From Lachnospiraceae bacterium (GTDB lineage Bacteria > Bacillota_A > Clostridia > Lachnospirales > Lachnospiraceae), in contig SFGN01000131.1 of NCBI GenBank assembly GCA_004556565.1, positions 1-5,515 of the forward strand: 5,515 bases of DNA. The letters run 5' to 3'. The notes under the pieces were generated by a model that saw only the letters and a program-made list of their open reading frames with translations, was not told the DNA's origin and ran no database searches. Shown in pieces: positions 1 to 5,086 of the stretch. The stretch's first letter is position 1; every line of letters starts with the position of its first letter. The position numbers and the translations under genes were made by a program.

Positions 1-297
1 CCAACGTGCCGTGCCGTATTCCATACCCTTGCGGTACTTCTTGGCGTTTTTCTGCTTGGAATAGACCACCAGCCGGATAATCACCGCGCAGGCAATGCCG
101 ATTAGCAGATCGAGGGGGTGAAAGCTGGGCGCGGCACTGGAAAAGGCTGCGGTAAAGCCCTGCCCGATATGCAGCAGCTTTGCGGATAGATCGATACCCT
201 GTGCCAGCCGGAACGCCTGTCCGAACTTCCCAAACAGATATACAAACAACAGATACGGGAGATTTAACAGAATCAGTTTTTTTACTTCCGGCTTCAT
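1..297 (-). CDS. VirD4/TraG-like type IV coupling protein (CD1115-like family), N-terminal 99 residues
   Basis: Partial gene cut by the left window edge. Members of this family are membrane-anchored ATPases that bring the relaxase-DNA complex to the type IV secretion channel during conjugation. The visible 99 residues hold a hydrophobic segment at about residues 8-24 and another at about 62-79, followed by a basic stretch and the sequence GMEYGTARW. In the family this leads into the cytoplasmic ATPase domain; the Walker motifs would lie beyond the edge and are not seen here. The start ATG overlaps the stop of the upstream pcfB-like gene in an ATGA arrangement, indicating translational coupling. 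PcfB directly before the coupling protein is the usual order in Gram-positive conjugative elements and supports the call. Whether the gene is intact cannot be judged from this window. Confidence 0.9.
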   Translation of the reverse strand, partial: MKPEVKKLILLNLPYLLFVYLFGKFGQAFRLAQGIDLSAKLLHIGQGFTAAFSSAAPSFHPLDLLIGIACAVIIRLVVYSKQKNAKKYRKGMEYGTARW

Positions 298-758
298 CGA
301 TCAATCCCCCTGTCCATTTGCTTCACCGTATCCCGTGCTGCCGTCCGCTTTGCAGCTTCGGCTTTTTTCTCGCCAATATCCCTTCGTACAGACGGCTTGC
401 GTTCCATGTCCAGTTTCTTTGCGGAGAACTCGCGGAACGCTGCGGTCAGCACATCTGCATCTCTTCCTTTGAAGAACACAAGGTGGCGGTCATCTGCCTT
501 TTTCAGTGCAAAGTCAACGCCGTACTTTTTGGCAGTTTGGGAAAAGGCTTTGATATTCGCGTCGGTGATTTCGATATTGGAAATGCCGGTGCCGTGACGC
601 ATAAGCTGTTTCAACGTTTGTTTGCCACGGTGGGGCGTATCCCGTTTCTTGCGGTAAAGCTGCATGAACTGTCGCAGTGCTGCTTGCAGCACCTTTCCGT
701 CCAGCTTTGCCGTCTTAATTGCAAGTGCAATGGTCTTACTCGTTACTTCTTCCTGCAA
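294..758 (-). CDS. pcfB: PcfB family protein (DUF3801), conjugation accessory protein
   Basis: A 154-residue protein matching the PcfB family in length and motifs: an N-terminal helical part beginning QEEVTSKTIALAI, a central HRGKQTLKQL segment (residues 43-52), an NIEITDANIK segment (61-70), a KKYGVDFALKK strand-helix region (77-87), HLVFFKGRDADVLTAAF (92-108), and a basic lysine/arginine-rich tail. In plasmid pCF10, PcfB works with the coupling protein PcfC at the membrane in relaxosome recruitment, and here it also directly precedes the coupling protein gene. The start is a TTG at 758-756, six bases after an AGGAGG; no ATG is suitably placed, so TTG is preferred. The stop overlaps the next start by four bases. 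The gene looks intact. Confidence 0.88.
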   Translation of the reverse strand: MQEEVTSKTIALAIKTAKLDGKVLQAALRQFMQLYRKKRDTPHRGKQTLKQLMRHGTGISNIEITDANIKAFSQTAKKYGVDFALKKADDRHLVFFKGRDADVLTAAFREFSAKKLDMERKPSVRRDIGEKKAEAAKRTAARDTVKQMDRGIDR

Positions 759-828
759 AATGTACCTCCTTTCGCAGCTTTACAGGTGCCTCTCTAAGGT
801 GGATGCACCCGCTGATACAGGCAAATCC

Positions 829-1806
829 TCATAGGCTGTCTGCTCCCTCATAGCTGTAATCCGGGATGCTGCTTTTGGGCTTGCCCCAATCCGGCTGTGC
901 CATATCGTGCGCAACAAGGGCGGTATAGTAGCTGTCAATAGTGCTGGGGGCATTAAACAGCACCGCCCGGAGATATTGCCGGATGTTGCGGATCTTAGTG
1001 GTGTTCTCCCGCAGACAGTCAAAGACAAACTCGATATGGCTGCTGTTCAGCTTCATAAACTTGCTTTTTACCAGCTCTGCCGGATAGTCGTCTCCGGCAA
1101 TGCGGATCTTCCTGCGGGAACTGCATACCGTTTCCAGAATAATGTCCACGATCTCGTCCAGGCGGTCACGGTCAATGCGCTTATCCTGCAAAAGGATGTC
1201 GTATTCGATGTTATCGCAGATAATCTCCCGGTAAATCCTATATGCTTCATTTTCGCTGGCTGCCGTTTCCTTTCGCTTCCGTTCCGGCGGCGCAGCCGCT
1301 TGTTCCCCGTCCACGCTCAAAGGGGAGGGGTAAGGGGAAAGGATAGGAATGGAATCGGTACTTGATATATCTGTAATTGATCTTTCTTTTTTTGATAAGT
1401 CAGTTCTTAATATATCTTTATTTAATTGCGTTGGATTTTCCAACGTAGGATTTTCCTGCGTTGGATTATCCAATGTTGGATTTTCCAATGTAGGTAAATC
1501 CGATACTGGCTTTTTGGGAAACTCATAGATTATATAATCTGCGCCGCGCAAGCGTCCTTTTTCGTCGCGTTCCCGGCTGCGGACAATATATCCGGCTCTT
1601 TCCAGCTCCCGTATTGCCTCCCGGATCGCGTCGATCTTTTCCCGGTTGATAAGGGACAGACCTTTCAGCGTGTAGTCCCAGTTATCCGGCAGGGACAGCA
1701 TTTGGGACAGCAGACCCTTTGCTTTTAGGGAAAGCTCCTGATTGCGTAGGTGGTGATTGGACATAACGGTGTAGCCGCTGTTTTTTTCCACCCGAAATAC
1801 TGCCAT
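829..1806 (-). CDS. Helix-turn-helix / DUF6017 replication-initiator-like protein of conjugative elements
   Basis: A 325-residue protein with two domains joined by a low-complexity linker. Residues 1-95 look like a winged helix-turn-helix of the kind found in replication initiators: basic start, LSLKAKGLLSQMLSLP, a helix pair around 44-73 and a GYIVRSRERDEKGR wing. The linker (about 105-180) contains five NPT repeats followed by Ser/Pro and Lys/Arg/Ala-rich sequence. Residues 185-305 match the DUF6017 region as I recall it (IEYDILLQDKRID, IRIAGDDYPAELVKSKF, FNAPSTIDSYYTALVAHD). The family is common in Tn1549/CTn-type elements ahead of pcfB and is thought to act in replication or DNA processing of the excised circle; its exact activity is inferred, not shown. 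A GGAG ribosome binding site precedes the ATG. It starts 20 bases after the stop of the cysteine-rich gene and is probably cotranscribed with it. Confidence 0.85.
   Translation of the reverse strand: MAVFRVEKNSGYTVMSNHHLRNQELSLKAKGLLSQMLSLPDNWDYTLKGLSLINREKIDAIREAIRELERAGYIVRSRERDEKGRLRGADYIIYEFPKKPVSDLPTLENPTLDNPTQENPTLENPTQLNKDILRTDLSKKERSITDISSTDSIPILSPYPSPLSVDGEQAAAPPERKRKETAASENEAYRIYREIICDNIEYDILLQDKRIDRDRLDEIVDIILETVCSSRRKIRIAGDDYPAELVKSKFMKLNSSHIEFVFDCLRENTTKIRNIRQYLRAVLFNAPSTIDSYYTALVAHDMAQPDWGKPKSSIPDYSYEGADSL
1426..1494 (-). repeat. 15-bp coding tandem repeat in the DUF6017 gene linker
   Basis: About four and a half copies of a 15-base unit sit inside the coding frame and translate to repeated pentads TLENP, TLDNP, TQENP, TLENP, TQ (protein residues about 106-127). 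The units differ at a few bases, so copy number may change without breaking the frame. The repeat lies in the flexible linker between the DNA-binding and DUF6017 parts, where length variation would be tolerated. Confidence 0.9.
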
Positions 1807-1826
1807 AGGTTATCATCTCCTTTCGC

Positions 1827-2042
1827 TCACTTCGCCGTGCCGCGCCGGAGGGCGGTCAGCTTGCCCGGCTCATACGGACATTCCGCGTACACACAGAACT
1901 GGTACTTCCAATGCGGACGGTAAAAGTGACAGGTATTGCAATCTTCACAGTCGGCACAGCCGCCGTTTTCGTAGCGGTCAAAGCCGGGCTTTCCCCGCAT
2001 AAGCATTTCAAACGCACGGCTGCTGCCGTTCGTAAAGTACAT
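1827..2042 (-). CDS. Small cysteine-rich protein of the conjugation operon, possible metal-binding
   Basis: A 71-residue protein beginning MYFTNGSSRAFEMLM. I recall similar small proteins ahead of the DUF6017 gene in related elements, but I know no function. Six cysteines dominate it: C29, C32, C35 and C38 form a CxxCxxCxxC ladder, followed by C50 and C55, with H39 and H44 nearby. This layout suggests zinc or an iron-sulphur cluster, which is inference. There is no signal peptide or membrane segment, so it is probably cytoplasmic. The ATG at 2042 is chosen because AAAGGAGG sits ten bases upstream; an in-frame ATG at 2099 lies inside the preceding hairpin and has no such site. It is the first gene of the minus-strand operon, directly after a leader terminator, and the DUF6017 gene follows after 20 bases. 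Confidence 0.72.
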   Translation of the reverse strand: MYFTNGSSRAFEMLMRGKPGFDRYENGGCADCEDCNTCHFYRPHWKYQFCVYAECPYEPGKLTALRRGTAK

Positions 2043-2073
2043 TGTGGCTGCACCTCCTTTCAGATTTGGGCAG

Positions 2074-2110
2074 AAAAAAACGCCGTAGACTTTTCTCAAA
2101 ATCTACGGCG
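2074..2110 (-). terminator. Intrinsic terminator / possible attenuator ahead of the conjugation operon
   Basis: A perfect 9-base inverted repeat (CGCCGTAGA and TCTACGGCG, arms 2081-2089 and 2102-2110, 12-base loop) is followed on the minus strand by a run of seven T. That is a textbook Rho-independent terminator for minus-strand transcription. It ends only about 20 bases before the ribosome binding site of the cysteine-rich gene. Any transcript entering the operon from upstream must read through it, so it may be a regulated attenuator; it may instead only stop upstream transcription. Confidence 0.8.
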
Positions 2111-2122
2111 TGGGCGTATGCG

Positions 2123-2156
2123 AAAAGGGATGCTGCCTTGCGGTAACATCCCTTTT
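2123..2156. terminator. Strong hairpin in the operon leader, terminator-like on both strands
   Basis: Perfect 10-base arms AAAAGGGATG (2123-2132) and CATCCCTTTT (2147-2156) enclose a 14-base loop that can pair further (CC with GG around a TTGC tetraloop). Flanking A and T runs let it act as a terminator in either direction, although each T run is only four bases. It lies 12 bases upstream, in the minus direction, of the 2074-2110 terminator, so the leader carries two stacked hairpins. It could also be a pause site or protein-binding RNA element. Confidence 0.6.
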
Positions 2157-2192
2157 GACGCTTGGTTATTCAATTTTTGAGCTAACCTGTTT

Positions 2193-2291
2193 GCCCTCTG
2201 CCCTTAAAAGCGTTGATTTTACTGGGTTTCTTCCTGTTTTCCTATGTCAACGCTCTTAAGGGAGAGGCTTCGTAAGGAAGTTCTCTCCCTT
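2193..2291. promoter_or_regulatory. Two overlapping, mutually exclusive hairpins between the conjugation operon and tnpV
   Basis: Hairpin A pairs 2201-2216 with 2247-2262 (15 of 16 bases; CCCTTAAAAGCGTTGA against TCAACGCTCTTAAGGG) and can extend to about 2193/2268 with bulges, around a 30-base loop. Hairpin B pairs 2258-2271 with 2277-2291 (AAGGGAGAGGCTTC against GAAGTTCTCTCCCTT, one bulge, 5-base loop). Both need the segment AAGGGAGAGG at 2258-2267, so only one can form at a time in an RNA. This is the geometry of attenuators and riboswitch-like leaders. On the plus strand the segment precedes tnpV by about 70 bases, but no strong T run follows hairpin B, so the output could be something other than termination. 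The 16-base repeat could alternatively mark an old element end. About 180 bases here (2161-2343) contain no gene. Confidence 0.5.
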
Positions 2292-2358
2292 CGGCTTTTG
2301 TAATCGGCCGGAATGATTGGATTGTAGGTAAAATCAATCAAAATTGGAGGATTACAAA

Positions 2359-2736
2359 ATGGATAAGTACATTTATGACGAGAAAAACGGACTTTGGTAT
2401 GAGTTGCAAGGGGACTACTATCTGCCCTGTTTGAAAATTTCTAAAGAAGAATCAGGGCATATCGGCGTATGGGGACAGCGACACTTGTGGTATCTCAAAC
2501 AGTATCGCAAAGTGCGCTACTACAATCTGCTGACAAGCGGTAAATTGAACGGTTACCTTGCTGACATTGATCGGCAGGCAGAGGAAATGTTTTCTCGGCT
2601 GGTAAAACAACTTGCCGAAAAAGAAAATGTAACGGAAGCACTCAAAGCGGAAAACCAAATGCTTTGGGTACAGAAGATGAACAATCTGCGAAACGCCGCT
2701 ATGGAGATTGTTTCAAGCGATTTGATTTACGCATAA
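2359..2736 (+). CDS. tnpV: TnpV family transposon-encoded protein
   Basis: A 125-residue protein with the characteristic TnpV sequence: start MDKYIYDEKNGLWYELQGDY, an IGVWGQRHLWYLKQYRKVRY segment (35-54), LLTSGKLNGYLADID (57-71), a helical charged stretch (72-100) and a MNNLRNAAMEIV ending (107-118). TnpV is carried by Tn4451/Tn4453-type mobilisable transposons and many clostridial elements. Its molecular role is not established; regulation of, or accessory function to, the serine recombinase has been supposed. The ATG at 2359 is preferred, with GGAGG at 2346-2350 eight bases upstream; a TTG at 2344 overlaps that site and is unlikely. The gene looks intact and is the only complete plus-strand gene. 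No TnpX recombinase lies beside it in this window, so it appears separated from its usual partners. Confidence 0.88.
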   Translation: MDKYIYDEKNGLWYELQGDYYLPCLKISKEESGHIGVWGQRHLWYLKQYRKVRYYNLLTSGKLNGYLADIDRQAEEMFSRLVKQLAEKENVTEALKAENQMLWVQKMNNLRNAAMEIVSSDLIYA

Positions 2737-2747
2737 CAAGCTATCGG

Positions 2748-2783
2748 AAAGGCTGCTGTCAAGCGACGGCGGCTTTTCTTTTT
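2748..2783 (+). terminator. Intrinsic terminator of tnpV
   Basis: Twelve bases after the tnpV stop, AAAGGCTGCTGTC (2748-2760) pairs with GACGGCGGCTTTT (2765-2777) around the loop AAGC, using three G-T pairs. T-rich sequence (TTTTCTTTTT) follows, giving a good Rho-independent terminator for the plus strand. Confidence 0.85.
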
Positions 2784-2844
2784 CGGGAAGTATTCGAGAA
2801 GTCATAAAGCCGGGAGTATAGTCGAAGTGGTTAAAGCGAGTCGT

Positions 2845-2853
2845 TGATATAAT
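2845..2853 (+). promoter_or_regulatory. Candidate extended -10 promoter (TGATATAAT)
   Basis: TATAAT at 2848-2853 is preceded by TG plus one base, which is the extended -10 form. No good -35 is visible at the expected distance; the bases around 2824-2831 are poor. Predicted transcripts would start near 2860, just before the hairpin at 2870, and run through the leader-like ORF at 2949. The tnpV terminator upstream isolates it from earlier transcription, consistent with an independent unit. Confidence 0.5.
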
Positions 2854-2869
2854 AAAGTCAATCGCAACG

Positions 2870-2910
2870 AAAATAGCAGGAATGGCAAAAGTGCTGTTCC
2901 TGCTATTTTT
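2870..2910. terminator. Strong bidirectional-type terminator hairpin
   Basis: Perfect 13-base arms AAAATAGCAGGAA (2870-2882) and TTCCTGCTATTTT (2897-2909) surround a 14-base loop, with a T run on the plus side and an A run on the minus side. It is a convincing terminator shape for plus-strand RNA. Because it begins about ten bases after the predicted start from the 2845 promoter, it would yield a very short RNA unless read through, so it may be part of an attenuation leader. Confidence 0.7.
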
Positions 2911-2948
2911 ATGCTTATATCATTGTGATGAAAGGAGAAATTGTATAT

Positions 2949-2981
2949 ATGAACACTTATGGATATATGTGGACATTTTGA
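2949..2981 (+). CDS. Leader-peptide-like ORF (10 residues) in an attenuator region
   Basis: A short ORF encoding MNTYGYMWTF then TGA, with a clear AAAGGAG at 2931-2937 eleven bases upstream. Half of the residues are aromatic or methionine (Y, Y, W, F, M, M). It lies between two strong terminator-shaped hairpins (2870-2910 and 3020-3061). Short, well-initiated peptides placed like this control antibiotic-resistance and other genes in Bacillota by ribosome stalling or read-through. I do not recognise this exact peptide, and the gene it would control is missing: only minus-strand genes follow. Translation is supported by the ribosome binding site alone. Confidence 0.5.
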   Translation: MNTYGYMWTF

Positions 2982-3019
2982 GCGTTTTAAACCGCATAAA
3001 ATCAGGTGTTTCAGAGGTC

Positions 3020-3061
3020 AAAACAGGCAAGGCAATGTAATACCATTACTTTGCCTGTTTT
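3020..3061 (+). terminator. Terminator-like hairpin downstream of the leader ORF
   Basis: Perfect 11-base arms AAAACAGGCAA (3020-3030) and TTGCCTGTTTT (3051-3061), with a small inner hairpin (GTAAT and ATTAC, 3037-3048). A T run follows at 3066-3070 after GAAG. Its position 38 bases after the leader stop codon fits a regulated terminator at the end of an attenuator; if the downstream gene is lost it now simply ends that RNA. Confidence 0.65.
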
Positions 3062-3084
3062 GAAGTTTTTAATTTCCACCGCAA

Positions 3085-3149
3085 TTATCATAAAAATACA
3101 GACCGCCTTACAGTTTTGCAAGACGGTCTGTATATAAATATTATGATAA
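3085..3149 (-). terminator. Large inverted repeat, terminator of the minus-strand three-gene cassette
   Basis: The inner stem pairs ATACAGACCG (3096-3105) with CGGTCTGTAT (3124-3133) and extends inward to 3109/3121 past one mismatch. An outer pair TTATCATAA (3085-3093) with TTATGATAA (3141-3149) encloses it. On the minus strand the inner stem is followed by TATTTTTA, a reasonable terminator for the gene ending at 3207. With the hairpin at 3020-3061 it separates convergent transcription. The two-tier symmetry is more than a terminator needs. Confidence 0.65.
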
Positions 3150-3206
3150 ATTTTTCTTCTACGAAATTTTTCGCAGATAAAATCCCCATTTATATTACTT
3201 GCCTTT

Positions 3207-3530
3207 TTATTTCCAATCATTCGTTCTGCCTTTATCGCCAAGGACAAATTGAGCCGCTGCATTTCTGCTTTGAAAAACAATCTCTACGGTTGTTTTTCCG
3301 TCCGTGTCTATATACTGTTTGTATTTTTCCTTTACAGGCAGAAAAACATCGCTTCCTTTAAATAGTACAAAAACGCCGCTATCTGGATAGCCTTTTGCCG
3401 ATATTTTAGCATCGTCAAATGTTGCAATCGCCTCCGGAATATGAATACCGTTTGCACTTACTCCATCTTTGTCTATACTTAAAATTTTCATTTCTGTTTG
3501 TATTGCCATATTTTCAAAGTTTATCATCAT
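3207..3530 (-). CDS. Hypothetical 107-residue protein, third gene of the cassette
   Basis: I do not recognise this protein. The sequence alternates short hydrophobic strands with glycine, aspartate and lysine turns (MKILSIDKDGVSANGIHIP at 14-32, GVFVLFKGSDVFLPV at 53-67, TTVEIVFQSRNAAAQFVLG at 80-98), suggesting a small beta-rich, probably cytoplasmic fold. There is no signal peptide, membrane segment or cysteine. The ATG at 3530 has AGGAG seven bases upstream; a second ATG follows immediately, and M8 is possible but worse placed. It lies 28 bases after the stop of the 97-residue gene on the same strand, with a terminator downstream, so it is the last gene of an operon. Base composition is AT-rich like the rest of the cassette and unlike the conjugation genes. 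Confidence 0.7.
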   Translation of the reverse strand: MMINFENMAIQTEMKILSIDKDGVSANGIHIPEAIATFDDAKISAKGYPDSGVFVLFKGSDVFLPVKEKYKQYIDTDGKTTVEIVFQSRNAAAQFVLGDKGRTNDWK

Positions 3531-3558
3531 AAAAAAACTCCTGTATCAAAATTAAATT

Positions 3559-3852
3559 TTAATCATTCAAATTTGGTGTATATACTATAATTCCGGCACT
3601 GTCATATACCATATATCTCTCGTGTTTATGTGCTTCAGCTTCTTGAATCGCATTGTCCAGAACGGTATATGCACCAACTTGTGAAGATGCATCATTTTCT
3701 GAATTTCGAACATAGTATAGGGAATCAGTTTCAGGCGCAGTCGAAGGTGAATATGGATCATCAGTCCGTTGGTTGACTTGTGTGCCGGAATCAAATGCAA
3801 GATAATAATTATTAATCACACTACTGGGAATTTCTACATTTATTTCTCCCAA
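3559..3852 (-). CDS. Small protein with a module resembling the C-terminal domain of clostridial cell-wall hydrolases
   Basis: Up to 97 residues. The first 40 are polar, with a Pro/Ser/Thr-rich stretch. Residues about 46-91 resemble a module I recall at the C-terminus of clostridial lysozymes, amidases and phage lysins: YYVRNS, then DASSQVGAYTVLDNAIQEA, then YMVYDSAGIIVY. In those enzymes it is an accessory, presumably wall-associated domain; here there is no catalytic domain and no signal peptide. The start is uncertain: the TTG at 3852 lies inside the last codons of the 406-residue gene with no obvious ribosome binding site, while the GGGAG just after it points to an ATG at 3838 followed at once by TAG in another frame. 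Initiation by coupling to the upstream stop, a later GTG at 3819, or a -1 frameshift fusing the two proteins are all possible. Confidence 0.6.
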   Translation of the reverse strand: MGEINVEIPSSVINNYYLAFDSGTQVNQRTDDPYSPSTAPETDSLYYVRNSENDASSQVGAYTVLDNAIQEAEAHKHERYMVYDSAGIIVYTPNLND

Positions 3853-5060
3853 GGAAATTTCTCGCCGGCATACCGTCTTCTTATATCTCCATATTTTTCG
3901 TTTTCAAGTCTTCGTTTAATTTCTTCAGTATCCCTTGCTTGCTGCTGAACTGCTTTTGCTTGTTGTTCAGCCGCTTCGGCTTGTCGCTGAAGCAATGCGG
4001 TTTGAGCGCGAAGGGAATCTTCATGTGATTGTTGAGCAACTTTTTGCGCATGCAGCTTTTGTTCTTCAATGGATTCTACATTGGCATAGTGTTGTTCCAA
4101 TCGCTGCTCCCGGATATAATCCGCAGCCCAGTTACTGAGACTCTCCATATTATCCACAGCTTTTTTCAATAAATCGGGAAGTTCCCGAACGGGATCGTTT
4201 TTAATTTTTTCAGTAAAATATCCGATATTCGCTTTGGTTTTGGCTTGGATTAATTGATAACTCAACAGCTTAACTTCAGCAAGGTGTATTCTTTTTTCGA
4301 AATCAGAACCCTCGGCATATCCCCTTTTCATATTTTTTTCAATAGCCTTAATTTCATTGAAATGCCTGTCAGATAATTTATTCAGTTCAGCTCTAACGCA
4401 ATCAGGATAAACGTACGTACCGTTGGTTAGTTTCTTTTTATCGTCAAGTGATATTATCGTGGAAATAATCCCCATAATAAAACCGATAAGAGCTCCTAAC
4501 ATCAGAATCAGAAATCCAATTCCCTGCACCGGTCCCAATTTTGCTTCCATGATTCCGTTTTTTATGGCTATCAGAACAATGACCAAAGCGATGGCGGAAA
4601 GAATAGTGATAATTTTACCGGTAAGAGAATCCTTCATATGTTCTTGCTGAAATTTTTCTTTAATCTCTCTCTCTTTCCTCTCTGTTTCATCATGCGCTTC
4701 TTGCTTCTTTTGCTGACAAATTTTTATCCATTCAGCGTCAATTTTGGGACAATCATCCAGTTCTTGTTGCGCAGTATCAACATTTTTCTGACAGGACATG
4801 GACAAATTTTCCAGATATTCTGTTAGAGTTTGAAGATACTTGGTCGGATTTTCATGTGCCGCTGCGATAATGACATTCCTTGCGTTTTCGTGTTCGTTTC
4901 TGATGCTGCCTAACATGTGTGAGGAAGCTTTGATTTTATCTGCTGATTCGCTATCAAGTCTGTTTTGATCTTCTTGTACTGTAACGCCAACAATTTTCCT
5001 CACAAACGGAGACTGAAACGTGTAGTCTATCGCTTGAATAAGTTCATCGTTTGAATTCAT
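3840..5060 (-). CDS. Hypothetical membrane protein: two membrane segments between coiled coils, 406 residues
   Basis: I do not recognise a family. The N-terminal part (1-110) is mostly helical and polar. A charged, coiled-coil-like stretch spans about 112-145. Hydrophobic segments lie at about 149-167 and 181-204, separated by a short loop (168-180), with lysines on the outer sides (K143, K149; D206-K210), so both large ends are probably cytoplasmic with a membrane hairpin. A second helical part (222-310) leads to a long Gln/Ala/Glu/Arg-rich coiled coil (about 325-392) and a basic tail ending KFPWEK. There is no signal peptide or recognisable catalytic motif. The ATG at 5060 has AAGGGGA about seven bases upstream. 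It is the first gene of the cassette, under a strong promoter at 5128-5156, and its end overlaps the 97-residue ORF by 13 bases. A scaffold or sensor role can only be guessed. Confidence 0.78.
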   Translation of the reverse strand: MNSNDELIQAIDYTFQSPFVRKIVGVTVQEDQNRLDSESADKIKASSHMLGSIRNEHENARNVIIAAAHENPTKYLQTLTEYLENLSMSCQKNVDTAQQELDDCPKIDAEWIKICQQKKQEAHDETERKEREIKEKFQQEHMKDSLTGKIITILSAIALVIVLIAIKNGIMEAKLGPVQGIGFLILMLGALIGFIMGIISTIISLDDKKKLTNGTYVYPDCVRAELNKLSDRHFNEIKAIEKNMKRGYAEGSDFEKRIHLAEVKLLSYQLIQAKTKANIGYFTEKIKNDPVRELPDLLKKAVDNMESLSNWAADYIREQRLEQHYANVESIEEQKLHAQKVAQQSHEDSLRAQTALLQRQAEAAEQQAKAVQQQARDTEEIKRRLENEKYGDIRRRYAGEKFPWEK

Positions 5061-5086
5061 AATGTTTCCCCTTCAATTTGATATAG

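Noticed and set aside
180..797. Long plus-strand open frame opposite pcfB and the coupling protein gene
   Set aside because: It is antisense to genes with clear family identity, has no ribosome binding site, and its translation looks like a low-quality shadow.
794..832. A 12-codon ORF (MRICLYQRVHPP) overlapping the DUF6017 stop codon in an ATGA arrangement
   Set aside because: It is very short, has no family resemblance, and its stop precedes the pcfB ribosome binding site; it may be a chance ORF or help coupling only.
907..1365. A 152-codon plus-strand open frame inside the DUF6017 gene
   Set aside because: It is antisense to a recognised conserved protein and shows no start signals.
1426..1494. 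CRISPR-like array
   Set aside because: The units are 15 bases, contiguous without spacers and in coding frame; this is a coding tandem repeat.
2247..2254. TTGACA on the minus strand (2249-2244) as a -35 box for the conjugation operon
   Set aside because: No acceptable -10 lies 16-19 bases away; the nearest TAAAAT is 23 bases downstream.
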